NCBI RefSeq assembly: GCF_013314535.1
Contig: NZ_JABUAE010000003.1
Span: 124,001 to 188,000, forward strand
Direction: 5' to 3'
Origin: Bacillus sp. Xin1
GTDB taxonomy: Bacteria > Bacillota > Bacilli > Bacillales > Bacillaceae_G
Length of the DNA: 64,000 bases
Each line of letters starts with the position of its first letter. The stretch's first letter is position 1. Shown piece after piece: positions 18,040 through 25,541 of the stretch. Position numbers and translations under genes: made by a program. Below the pieces are notes generated by a model. It saw only the letters and a list, made by a program, of their open reading frames with translations. It was not told the origin of the DNA and did no database searches.

Positions 18040-18133
18040 AACCACTTGTTCTTTTCTAATTATTTCTTTTCATAATATTCAATCGTTGATAAAATGTCTT
18101 CAACCACTTCTTTAATGAAAAAACCAACCACTT
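18040..18133. promoter_or_regulatory. Three AACCACTT direct repeats, candidate MocR operator
   Basis: AACCACTT occurs at 18040-18047, 18102-18109 and 18126-18133, all in the same orientation, within the divergent EamA/MocR spacer. The two outer contexts share CAACCACTT with different flanks. MocR/GabR-type regulators are known to bind direct repeats, so this is the likely operator; binding is inferred. Confidence 0.55.
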
Positions 18134-18166
18134 TCCAGTTCATTAGTGGAAAAAAGGGAGCTTTTT

Positions 18167-19615
18167 ATGAGTACGTATGATCGAAAGTTGAATAAACAAT
18201 CTCCTAAGTACCAACAGATTATGGATTATATGAAAGAAAAAATTACAAATGGAGAATGGCCCATAGGTAGCAAAATACCAAGCCAACGAAAATTGGCACA
18301 GATATTTGATGTGAATCGAAGTACGGTTATTACTGCATTAGAGGAACTAACAGCAGATGGTTTAATCAAAGGAAAGATGGGTATGGGTACAATTGTGGTT
18401 AATAATACATGGACCCTATTAGCTACTGACCCACCGCCTAATTGGGATGAGTATGTAAAAGCAGGTTTACATAAACCAAGTAAAGGAATGGTTCAAGAAA
18501 TTAATAAAGTGGAATCAAATAAAAAATTCATTCACCTTAGTAAAGGGGAACTTGCTTCTGATATTTTCCCATTAGAAACAATGCAATCAGTCATGCAAGA
18601 AGTATCTAAAAATCTCACTGTTTTTGGATATGAAGAACCAAAGGGTTTTCTACCTTTACGTGAAGCTATTAGTAATTATGTAAAATCATTTGGTATTCAA
18701 GTTTCTCCATCTTCCATATTAATTGTCTCTGGTGCCTTGCAGGCTTTACAGTTGATATCTGTTGGTCTTCTCCATAAAGGATCTACAGTATTACTTGAAC
18801 AACCTTCATATCTCTATTCGCTACATGTATTTCAATCAGCAGGCATGCATTTATCAGGGGTATCAATCGATCATCAAGGGATTTTACCAAGTGATCTATC
18901 TAGACGAAATAAATATAATGGTGAGAAAACAATTTTATATTCTATTCCTAGTTTTCATAACCCAACCGGAACTTTAATGTCAGAAAATCGGCGGAAAGAA
19001 CTTATAAAAATATGTGAGAAAGAACAACTTCCTATTATTGAAGATGATATTTACCGAGAGTTATGGATTGATGAATCACCTCCTTTCCCATTAAAAGCAA
19101 TGGATAAACACGGACATGTATTACATATCGGTAGTTTATCAAAGACGCTAAGTCCAGGTTTGAGGATTGGATGGATTATCGGTCCCGAACCTGTAATTGA
19201 AAGATTATCAGATATAAAAATGCAAACGGATTATGGTTCTAGTTCTTTATCACAAAGAGTTGCTGCTGAATGGTTATCTAGCGGCTTATATGAGAGGCAT
19301 GTAGAATCTGTGAGAAAACAGCTACAGGAGCGAAGATACGTGATGCTTAAAGCATTGAATATATACTGTAAGAATATTGCAGAATGGAATGTTCCTAGTG
19401 GTGGATTTTTTATATGGTTAAAAATAAAACCGAAAATCTCAATGAAAAAACTATACTCAAAGGCGTTATCTAGGAGAATACTTCTTAACCCAGGGCGTAT
19501 TTATGAAGAAGAATCTGATCAGCATATTCGACTATCTTATGCTTATGCATCTATAGAAGAGCTTACGAAAGGAATTTATCAATTAAGTGAGATTGTTCGA
19601 GAGTTGATGGAATGA
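18167..19615 (+). CDS. MocR-family (GntR-aminotransferase) transcriptional regulator
   Basis: The 482-residue protein has an N-terminal GntR winged helix, KYQQIMDYMKEKITNGEW then GSKIPSQRKLAQIFDVNRST (about residues 13-55), a linker, and a type I aminotransferase-like domain with the PLP lysine in GSLSKTLSPGLRIGWI. Such proteins use bound PLP, alone or with an amine ligand, to control transport or PLP genes. The ATG at 18167 follows AAGGGAG by six bases; the GTG seven codons earlier lacks a site. It is divergent from an EamA exporter and probably regulates it. Confidence 0.9.
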   Translation: MSTYDRKLNKQSPKYQQIMDYMKEKITNGEWPIGSKIPSQRKLAQIFDVNRSTVITALEELTADGLIKGKMGMGTIVVNNTWTLLATDPPPNWDEYVKAGLHKPSKGMVQEINKVESNKKFIHLSKGELASDIFPLETMQSVMQEVSKNLTVFGYEEPKGFLPLREAISNYVKSFGIQVSPSSILIVSGALQALQLISVGLLHKGSTVLLEQPSYLYSLHVFQSAGMHLSGVSIDHQGILPSDLSRRNKYNGEKTILYSIPSFHNPTGTLMSENRRKELIKICEKEQLPIIEDDIYRELWIDESPPFPLKAMDKHGHVLHIGSLSKTLSPGLRIGWIIGPEPVIERLSDIKMQTDYGSSSLSQRVAAEWLSSGLYERHVESVRKQLQERRYVMLKALNIYCKNIAEWNVPSGGFFIWLKIKPKISMKKLYSKALSRRILLNPGRIYEEESDQHIRLSYAYASIEELTKGIYQLSEIVRELME

Positions 19616-19619
19616 TAGA

Positions 19620-19652
19620 AAAATCCTCTTCTCATAAGGAAGAGGATTTTTT
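19620..19652. terminator. Bidirectional terminator
   Basis: AAAATCCTCTTC and GAAGAGGATTTT form a perfect stem with a 7-base loop and T-run; it lies between the convergent MocR and GrpB genes. Confidence 0.9.
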
Positions 19653-19669
19653 ATTCCTTCTTAGTTTTT

Positions 19670-20185
19670 TTAAATCGTTTTATCAAAAACCTCGTTTATA
19701 AAATCAGTTTTCTCTTCACAATAACTATTAATATCATATCGATAGTTTTCGGCTAATCCATATTTCAATTCTTCATATTCTTTACGTGCAGCCTTATTCG
19801 ATGATAAATAATCACGTAAAGCGATATGCTCTAAATAGCCTTTCCCATCCTTTGGACAAACATAGAGATGATATTTCATAACATGATCTTCTTTATTCCT
19901 TTGAAAGGCTTCACGTCCTTCAACACCTAGATTTCCTTGATGATGATAACCTTCTTTTTCTAATCGTTTTATAATGTCAGGTAAAATATCATAACTCTCT
20001 ATAATCACATCAATATCAATAATTGGTTTAGCTGCTAACCCTTCAACAGAGGTGCTCCCTACATGCTCAATTCTTAAAATTAAATCTCCAATATAACTTT
20101 CAATCATCAGCTTGATTTTCTGAAATTCCGTTTTCCATTCAGGATTATAAGGCTTGATTTCTATTACTCTTGTTTTTTCAGCCAT
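19670..20185 (-). CDS. GrpB family protein (UPF0157)
   Basis: The 171-residue protein has the GrpB/UPF0157 hallmark IEHVGSTSVEGLAAKPIIDIDVII (about residues 39-62), with the nucleotidyltransferase-fold GS and DxD motifs, then HHLYVC-like KYHLYVCPKDG and LRDYLSSNKAARKEYEELK. Family members resemble minimal nucleotidyltransferases but their substrate is unknown. AAGGAGGAATCGATA precedes the ATG. A 46-codon open tail ends 13 bases upstream. A second GrpB protein lies at 29636-30151. Confidence 0.85.
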   Translation of the reverse strand: MAEKTRVIEIKPYNPEWKTEFQKIKLMIESYIGDLILRIEHVGSTSVEGLAAKPIIDIDVIIESYDILPDIIKRLEKEGYHHQGNLGVEGREAFQRNKEDHVMKYHLYVCPKDGKGYLEHIALRDYLSSNKAARKEYEELKYGLAENYRYDINSYCEEKTDFINEVFDKTI

Positions 20186-20198
20186 TATCGATTCCTCC

Positions 20199-20336
20199 TT
20201 ATCGTAATTGTATGTTTCTTCTTAATATAACAAGTTGTTCATCCGGACCTTCACCAAACCTTCGAACTTTTGCAAAAACAGGTTCTGTTTTTATACAGAC
20301 TATGAATACTTGAAGAAAAGTCCGATATACTATTAC
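20199..20336 (-). pseudogene. C-terminal gene remnant upstream of grpB-like gene
   Basis: A 45-codon frame with no start reads VFIVCIKTEPVFAKVRRFGE, GPDEQLVILRRNIQLR and stops 13 bases before the GrpB start, overlapping its ribosome binding site region. The sequence looks like real protein and the spacing looks like an operon, so this is probably what is left of the gene formerly upstream. Family not recognised. Confidence 0.4.
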
Positions 20337-20525
20337 TCAAATTTCCTGATGTACTTTTGTCTAAACGTTTCTAAAGATTTCGTTACACCTGGCACAAACT
20401 ATAATTAAAATTCACAAATAATAACGAAGACATTAGGGTCCCTCCCTATTTTTCGCTACATATTAGTAAGACTCTATGGATCTTCTCTTAGAATCTTTTT
20501 ATGTATTGGATTAGTTAGATTAGTA

Positions 20526-20576
20526 AGTATAGAAAAGGTGGGGCCACACTACATCTGCGACCATCTTTTCTATACT
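20526..20576. repeat. Hairpin in a gene-poor stretch
   Basis: AGTATAGAAAA (20526-20536) and TTTTCTATACT (20566-20576) form a perfect stem, extended by a few more pairs. There is no good T-tract. It lies 33 bases downstream of the small frame at 20609-20737. Confidence 0.5.
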
Positions 20577-20608
20577 ATTCAATTGTAATGCTTCAGTCAC
20601 CATTCGCT

Positions 20609-20737
20609 TTAACACCAAAATGGTACTGGCTTCCACCAATTCCCTGTAATAAATAACATAGTTAATAGATTATAACTTTCACTAAAATAGCTTTCTTGCT
20701 TATTTTTCATCCAATCCCAACCACTATGGTACCCCGC
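20609..20737 (-). pseudogene. Small Trp-rich open frame or gene tail
   Basis: The frame reads AGYHSGWDWMKNKQESYFSE, SYNLLTMLFITGNWWKPVPF then WC and TAA. It could be translated from an internal ATG as a 33-residue peptide ending GNWWKPVPFWC, but I see no ribosome binding site, so a gene tail is the likelier reading. It sits between two hairpins (20526-20576 and 20807-20845). Confidence 0.3.
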
Positions 20738-20806
20738 TTATAATAGTTGTTACAAGAAAATATAGAAAACATTCAAACGAGTAAAGAACATTATTAAGCT
20801 CTGAAA

Positions 20807-20845
20807 AAAGCAGAATCGTTGATTATTTAATAACGATTCTGCTTT
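20807..20845. terminator. Intrinsic terminator
   Basis: AAAGCAGAATCGTT and AACGATTCTGCTTT form a perfect 14-base stem with short T-runs on both strands. No intact gene directly precedes it, consistent with gene loss here. Confidence 0.7.
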
Positions 20846-20902
20846 GATGATATCCACACACTTTCTATTTCATTGTGAACGTAACTTGCTTAAGTTTCAA
20901 TA

Positions 20903-20950
20903 AAAAATAGACACCCTTAGAAGTGAAAAATTTCTTAGGTGTCTATTTTG
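20903..20950 (-). terminator. Terminator of the alpha/beta hydrolase remnant
   Basis: AAAATAGACACC and GGTGTCTATTTT pair, with further TTAGAAG/CTTAG pairing inside. The minus-strand product ends in a T-run. It lies just after the hydrolase stop at 20964. Confidence 0.8.
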
Positions 20951-20963
20951 ATTGTGTAGTTTC

Positions 20964-21248
20964 CTATACTCTTGAAGTATGTTTCAAAATATCGTTAATT
21001 ATATTAGCCCAATCGTCGAAATGAATTTCATGACCGGTTCCCTCTAGTGTTAGTAACGATGCATTAGGAATTTCATCAACAAGAGCCAAAGCATGCTCAT
21101 ACGGAAGTACCGTATCTTCTGTGCCATGAATAACTAGTGCAGGTATATTTATTTCTTTTAATTTCCCCTCGTAGTAAGCATCACCTTTAAGCAGTGCATG
21201 ATTAAACATACTGAGTAGATTGTTTGCTCGCTTTACTTCTTTTGTTAC
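20964..21248 (-). pseudogene. C-terminal fragment of an alpha/beta hydrolase
   Basis: The open frame encodes only the last third of an alpha/beta hydrolase: IPALVIHGTEDTVLPYEHAL carries the acid residue and LEGTGHEIHFDDW the catalytic histidine, but the nucleophile elbow and oxyanion loop are absent. It begins without a start at 21248, overlapping the last codon of the truncated MFS gene. The two halves therefore look fused by one deletion that removed the end of the transporter and the start of the hydrolase. Confidence 0.75.
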
Positions 21249-21634
21249 TCATTTGTTTCTTTTAAAGATTCATATATTAAAGATTCATCAGCACCTGAGA
21301 AGAAAGTGACTGATAAACCATTTAATAAACTATATAAACAAAATAACCATATATCATCAGCAAAAAACAATATAGAAATACTTATAATCTTTATGCAAGC
21401 GCCTGTTATAAAAGAGAGTTTTAAACCCAACCGATCTGCAAACACGCCTGCTGGTACTTCTCCAATTAGAACCGCTCCACTCCAGCACATTAATACGAGA
21501 AAAATATTGGAAGGAGTTAATCCTCTTTCCACATAAAACAACGTCATAACCGCTTGTAAAAAGCTAATTGTTCCAAAAAAATGAACCCAAAATAAAATAG
21601 AAATATTATGTTTTGCTAGTGTATATTTCTTCAA
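21245..21634 (-). pseudogene. N-terminal fragment of an MFS transporter
   Basis: The frame starts with TTG behind GTAGGAG and encodes 129 residues covering about four membrane segments, with the MFS motif-A region GEVPAGVFADRLGLKLSF at residues 60-77. Intact relatives have about 400 residues, so two thirds are missing. After ESLKETNE comes TAA, followed directly by a hydrolase tail. A leader ORF and a hairpin that hides the ribosome binding site lie upstream, as in inducible drug-pump genes. Ancestral role as an antibiotic exporter is inference. Confidence 0.75.
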
Positions 21635-21639
21635 ACGTT

Positions 21640-21719
21640 CTCCTACTTTCCGATATTTATATTCTTTGCGGAAGTAGGAGTGCTAAGTTAGCTTAAATGC
21701 TATTCACTCCTCTTCCCTC
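21640..21719 (-). promoter_or_regulatory. Anti-Shine-Dalgarno hairpin with alternative arm
   Basis: On the minus strand CTCCTACTTCCG (arm 2, 21680-21669) pairs with CGGAAAGTAGGAG (arm 3, 21652-21640), a 12-pair stem with one bulge that contains the AGGAG of the MFS gene. Arm 1, GGAAGAGGAGTG (about 21716-21705), inside the leader ORF, can pair with arm 2 instead. Arms 1 and 3 thus compete for arm 2. Confidence 0.6.
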
Positions 21720-21749
21720 ATTTAAGAATGTTTTTAAAGTTTTTGACAT
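21693..21749 (-). CDS. 18-residue leader peptide
   Basis: AAGGAGGAATTAAC precedes an ATG opening the peptide MSKTLKTFLNEGRGVNSI and TAA. The ribosome binding site is better than that of most genes here. The last codons form one arm of the structure that can free or hide the ribosome binding site of the following MFS gene, so ribosome stalling on this leader could switch the pump. A promoter-like TTGTGA / 17 bases / TACGAT lies upstream. The regulation is inferred from structure only. Confidence 0.55.
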   Translation of the reverse strand: MSKTLKTFLNEGRGVNSI

Positions 21750-21919
21750 GTTAATTCCTCCTTGCGTTTAATTAATTGTATCGTAACAAAAATTCTTAAT
21801 ATTCACAAAGATATTTTATAAACTGGATAAGATTGTCGAAATAGAAAAAGTGGTATATAATAAGCAGTAACATTACTAGTAATTATTTTAGGTATTCCTA
21901 GAATAAAGGAGCGATACAT

Positions 21920-22024
21920 ATGAAAATTACTATTTATTTCGGAAGTCATGAAGATCAAGATGTACGTACAATGGATTGTCATTTAGATGTAGACGATGCA
22001 GAAGAGCTTGTCTCTGTTTCATAA
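21920..22024 (+). CDS. Small hypothetical protein (34 residues)
   Basis: AAAGGAGCG precedes an ATG that opens MKITIYFGSHEDQDVRTMDC then HLDVDDAEELVSVS and TAA. The peptide is acidic and starts with a beta-strand-like segment. The clean ribosome binding site and the terminator at 22074-22098 support a gene; it might be a shortened form of a longer protein. Family not recognised. Confidence 0.55.
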   Translation: MKITIYFGSHEDQDVRTMDCHLDVDDAEELVSVS

Positions 22025-22073
22025 TATAAATTACAAATTAAGTGGGTCGAAACCTCTTCCCCATCACGTTCAA

Positions 22074-22098
22074 GGCACCTTTAAAAGGTGTCTTTTTT
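22074..22098 (+). terminator. Intrinsic terminator
   Basis: GCACCTTT and AAAGGTGTC form a short stem with a two-base loop and a six-T tail, 50 bases after the small gene. Confidence 0.8.
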
Positions 22099-22208
22099 AT
22101 TGTTTTCTGGTGAAAATCTCTTTACTTTGTAGCGATTAAATAGTAAAATATAAATATACGAACAAACGTTCTTTTATTTTAATCGTACTTGAAGGGATGA
22201 TTTTTACA

Positions 22209-22907
22209 ATGGCTCAAAACAAGCGCAGAGGAAGAAAAAAGCATACACCTACTATCTCAAATACAGGCTTTATCGGCTCTGTGTTTATTGATACATTGGA
22301 ACTACAAAAAAAATCCTATTATTTTGCTCGTAAAAAGTTACAAATTGTCCATCATGTATTAGATGGTTTGGCAGGTGCAACAAGTTCTTTGTTTAAAGAA
22401 CATAATATATCAGCACATATGTCTTGTGTGTATTTACATAAACAAAAGAAAATCGGTTTTGTTCTTTCAACAAAACCTTTTGAAGAAGCTGATGGTGTTG
22501 CTTATTTTAAAAATTACTTAATTGAAAAAAATTTTTACGATAATCAAGACGCTGAATTTCAAGAAGTATTTAATACAGGGTTTATTGGAGTGGTATTTGC
22601 TGATCTATCTAGTATCGATCGTTTTAATTTTGATTTTGAGATGAGCATGCTATCAAAACTAATGAAAGATATGATTATTCCTGTTAAAGAACTCTTTTTA
22701 CGCCATAATACTCCTGCTTATATCTCTACCTCACATTTAGAGGGACAAAACAAATTAGGATTTGTTTTGTCTGTTAAACCTTATGATGAACGTGCAGAAG
22801 CGGATTTATATTTTGAAACATACTTAAAAGAACGTGGCTTATATATTGGTGATGAAGAAGATGATATTGATAAAATTGTGATTCGAAAAAAGGTAGAGTT
22901 AATATAG
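22209..22907 (+). CDS. Protein of two tandem homologous domains, unknown function
   Basis: The protein, about 232 residues, begins with a basic tail (KRRGRKKH) and then has two copies of a 90-residue unit. Copy 1 (18-110) and copy 2 (122-212) both start NTGFIGxVFxD, and share LFKEHN / LFLRHN, KIGFVLSTKPF / KLGFVLSVKPY and KNYLIEKNFY / ETYLKERGLY. The C-terminus is strongly acidic (DEEDD). No known family is recognised. The ATG at 22209 is preferred; the one at 22197 touches the AAGGG site. A perfect terminator begins at the stop codon. Confidence 0.75.
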   Translation: MAQNKRRGRKKHTPTISNTGFIGSVFIDTLELQKKSYYFARKKLQIVHHVLDGLAGATSSLFKEHNISAHMSCVYLHKQKKIGFVLSTKPFEEADGVAYFKNYLIEKNFYDNQDAEFQEVFNTGFIGVVFADLSSIDRFNFDFEMSMLSKLMKDMIIPVKELFLRHNTPAYISTSHLEGQNKLGFVLSVKPYDERAEADLYFETYLKERGLYIGDEEDDIDKIVIRKKVELI

Positions 22908-22939
22908 AAAAAATGCAGGATTGCAATCCTGCATTTTTT
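22907..22939. terminator. Bidirectional terminator
   Basis: GAAAAAATGCAGGATT and AATCCTGCATTTTTT form a nearly perfect stem with a two-base loop between the convergent genes at 22209 and 22938. Confidence 0.9.
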
Positions 22940-23444
22940 ATTTGAAAGTCTCGTTTTCTAAAATAACAACAGAATCGTTAGTCATTCTACCAGCTTCTTT
23001 TGTATAACTAACAAGTCGTTGGATATTATCGCAACACAATTTTGCTCCCCATACGAGTAATGGTACACCAATAAAATCAATATGTAATCTTCTTGAAAAT
23101 AATCCTCCAAATGTCATGGGAAGTGGAACTGTTGGTGATGTATTTGAAAAAATGATTTTTTCCTTATTTTGATATTGCTGTTGAAGGATCTCTCCTAAGT
23201 TCTTCATTGCTGGAACGACTAACTTTTCTGTTCCGTGTCCTATTGTGTAAACTGGATTTCCTCCCTCGTCTCGCCCTCGAAAAATTAATTTTCCCATATC
23301 TGAAGTTTTGAGTTTATTGAAATAGTCTACATTTAAAATTTCTACTTTAGTCAGTTTTCGATCAGTGGGGAGTTTATTTAAATGGTATGCTGCTGCAAGT
23401 GAAGTTGTATGGGTTCCACCGAAATCAGTGTAAATAAATATCAT
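22938..23444 (-). CDS. DUF3189 protein
   Basis: The 168-residue protein begins MIFIYTDFGGTHTTSLAAAY, the hallmark of DUF3189, where the GGTHTTSLA loop resembles a phosphate-binding loop. Later segments include KLIFRGRDEGGNPVYTIGHG and the C-terminal WGAKLCCDNIQRLV. The family is known from Firmicutes and its function is unknown; the N-terminal pattern suggests a P-loop NTPase-like fold. AAAGGAATG lies upstream of the ATG. It stands alone. Confidence 0.75.
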   Translation of the reverse strand: MIFIYTDFGGTHTTSLAAAYHLNKLPTDRKLTKVEILNVDYFNKLKTSDMGKLIFRGRDEGGNPVYTIGHGTEKLVVPAMKNLGEILQQQYQNKEKIIFSNTSPTVPLPMTFGGLFSRRLHIDFIGVPLLVWGAKLCCDNIQRLVSYTKEAGRMTNDSVVILENETFK

Positions 23445-23662
23445 AGTCTCATTCCTTTTTCATTCACATTCAATATTTATAAGTATCACCATTTCAACAT
23501 TTACTAATCAAGAGAGATTTTGATTTTATAACTTCCTTGTTTTAATTCGTGATTTTTGCTTGTGATAAAACTATGATAAACATAATGGCAATGATATTCT
23601 TATTCCGCTTCTAATTTAGATAAGATATAATTATATATTACTGAAAGGATGGTGTATTTCTT

Positions 23663-24199
23663 TTGAATATTCTCGAAACAGAGCGGCTTATTCTTCGCCT
23701 ACAAACAACCGAAGATGCAGCGTTTATCCTTGAGCTTTTGAATGATCCCTCTTGGCTACGATTTATAGGAGATCGCGGTGTAAGAACCCTAGAAGATGCA
23801 AGAGACTATATTTTGAATGGACCAATTCACATGTATGAACAATTTGGTTTCTGTCTTTTTTTAGTAGAGCGAAAAGAGGATCATGTTCCAATCGGAATTT
23901 GTGGTCTCGTAAAAAGAGATTCCTTGGAAGATGTTGATATTGGATTCGCTTTTCTCCCAAAGTACTGGGCAAAAGGATACGCCTATGAAGCAGCTTCTGC
24001 GGTAATGTTATATGGGAAAGATAAGCTAGGGTTAAATCGTATTGTAGGGATTACTACCCAAGACAATTATGCCTCAGCTAAGCTGCTTAAAAAAGTAGGA
24101 TTGCAGTTTGAACGATTGATTCGATTGCCTAATGACAATGAAGAACTTAACCTGTTCGTATTTGATAAACGAAAAGAAAACCACATAAATGAACAGTAG
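23663..24199 (+). CDS. GNAT N-acetyltransferase (RimJ/RimL type)
   Basis: The 178-residue protein starts LETERLILRLQTTEDAAFI, the usual opening of RimJ/RimL-like enzymes, and has AFLPKYWAKGYAYEAASAVM (about residues 95-114) as acetyl-CoA motif, then NYASAKLLKKVGLQFE. The acceptor is unknown. The start is TTG; it overlaps the TGA of a five-codon ORF (ATGGTGTATTTCTTTTGA, 23650-23667) that has its own GAAAGG, so reinitiation could set expression. A bidirectional terminator follows. Confidence 0.85.
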   Translation: MNILETERLILRLQTTEDAAFILELLNDPSWLRFIGDRGVRTLEDARDYILNGPIHMYEQFGFCLFLVERKEDHVPIGICGLVKRDSLEDVDIGFAFLPKYWAKGYAYEAASAVMLYGKDKLGLNRIVGITTQDNYASAKLLKKVGLQFERLIRLPNDNEELNLFVFDKRKENHINEQ

Positions 24200-24211
24200 A
24201 GATATCGAAAA

Positions 24212-24250
24212 TGTAAAAAAGACTCTCCATTCGGGAGAGTTTTTTTTACA
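24212..24250. terminator. Bidirectional terminator
   Basis: AAAAAAGACTCTCC and GGGAGAGTTTTTTTT form the stem with an ATTC loop, between convergent GNAT and YrrS-like genes. Confidence 0.9.
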
Positions 24251-24283
24251 TTTTTTAATTTTATGATGCATTTGCCGGTATAC

Positions 24284-25021
24284 TTATTTTACAGCCTGAA
24301 CAGATACTGGTTTCCACCCTTTGTTTTCAACCCAATCAATATATACTGTATATTTTTTATTGCTTTGCTTATTTCGCACATTTCCATATGCTTTATTTGT
24401 TCCATTATTTCCGATGAAATCATAAATGAGTTGTGATTCAGGAACATTAACAGCATAGGAAATTGCCTTTTTCATCTCATTCCAATCTGTCGTTCCCTCT
24501 TGAAATTGCATAGCAGGCTTTGTCCCTTGTTCTGTACCAATTGGTTCCCATTGCTTTATTTGTTCTATTTGATCTGCATTTTTGTCCGATTGATTTTTAT
24601 TTATTACTTCTTCATTAACCTTCTGCTCTTCGACTTTATTATTCTTTTGTTCTTCTTGTTTTTTTACTTGATTTTCGTTGTTCTGTTTTTCTTTTTCTTT
24701 TTCTTTCAAGCTTTCTGTTTCTTGATTTTGCTGTTCTATTAATTTTTGTTTTTCAATCTCATTGTTTATTTGTTCTTTTGATATATCTTTTTCGGATTGT
24801 TTTGTTTTTTGTTCCTCTATTTTTTTGTTTTTCGCCTCTTCAGATGCATATTGTGCTACTTTCTTTTCTTCTGAACGCTCTTTTCCTTTTGTTTGATCAG
24901 TAAAAAATAACTGATAAGATACCATGCTGACTGTCAGTAATACTATACTTAATCCAATATTAATAACACCGCGCATTCGACGTGATTGTTGTTTTTCTTG
25001 AAACCTACTTTTAATCCCCAT
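24284..25021 (-). CDS. YrrS-like (DUF1510) membrane protein with coiled coil
   Basis: The protein, about 245 residues, starts with a basic cytoplasmic tail (SRFQEKQQSRRMRG), one membrane segment (VINIGLSIVLLTVSMVSYQLFF, about residues 19-40), a long Lys/Glu/Gln-rich probable coiled coil (about 45-160), and a C-terminal DUF1510 domain with PAMQFQEGTTDWNEMKKAIS and GWKPVSVQAVK. B. subtilis YrrS is a division/sporulation-linked membrane protein. The ATG at 25021 is used because GGAGGTTCCAGGA precedes it. The coiled-coil length is larger than the compact B. subtilis protein as I recall it. Confidence 0.8.
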   Translation of the reverse strand: MGIKSRFQEKQQSRRMRGVINIGLSIVLLTVSMVSYQLFFTDQTKGKERSEEKKVAQYASEEAKNKKIEEQKTKQSEKDISKEQINNEIEKQKLIEQQNQETESLKEKEKEKQNNENQVKKQEEQKNNKVEEQKVNEEVINKNQSDKNADQIEQIKQWEPIGTEQGTKPAMQFQEGTTDWNEMKKAISYAVNVPESQLIYDFIGNNGTNKAYGNVRNKQSNKKYTVYIDWVENKGWKPVSVQAVK

Positions 25022-25267
25022 TCCTGGAACCTCCATGTGACTGTTACAGTGAAACTGTATGCTACTTTCATTACTTTAAATTCCGAATTCTATATATAGT
25101 TCTTACCTCTTTTCCCCTTATCACCTACACTAACCTTTATTTTAAATACATATGTATTAGTAAACCTGCTTTTTTATATTACATTTTAATATTCAGAACT
25201 TCAATAACTATTTTTTGCCCTTCCTTTTGATTCAACCATAATAACTATAAGTTAAAACGCAATAAAC

Positions 25268-25540
25268 TTAACTCTGTATTAGTTTTGCTTTACGAGCAAC
25301 ACGACAAACAAATCGCATTAATTTTTTATGAACAAATGGAAAAATTGTAAAAAATATATCCATCGTTTTTTTAAAAAGGCATTGGACAAATAATTAATTG
25401 ATTTCTCTCTATCCCTTTAAGGGCAATTTTTGCAAATTTCTCTGCTGTTTTTGGCTTATTCATTATAGCGCTATTTTCATAGTTCTCTCCTCCATGAGTT
25501 GTATTTCTCTGCATGAAAACGAAATAAAAGGCGAGTATGA
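25268..25540 (-). pseudogene. C-terminal remnant of a short-chain dehydrogenase
   Basis: Over three frames the minus strand reads THGGENYENSAIMNKPKTAE, KFAKIALKGIERNQLIICPM, then KRWIYFLQF and FPFVHKKLMRFVCRVARK ending KLIQS. This is a pattern of SDR (short-chain dehydrogenase) C-termini, where the last helix and basic tail follow the P-rich substrate loop. No Rossmann motif or catalytic YxxxK remains upstream. It follows the broken TetR gene directly, so the pair was probably a TetR-SDR operon. Confidence 0.5.
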
Positions 25541-25541
25541 A

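Noticed and set aside
24500-24742. 80-codon plus-strand frame very rich in Phe and Leu
   Set aside because: It is the complement of the Lys/Glu/Gln coiled coil of the YrrS-like gene.
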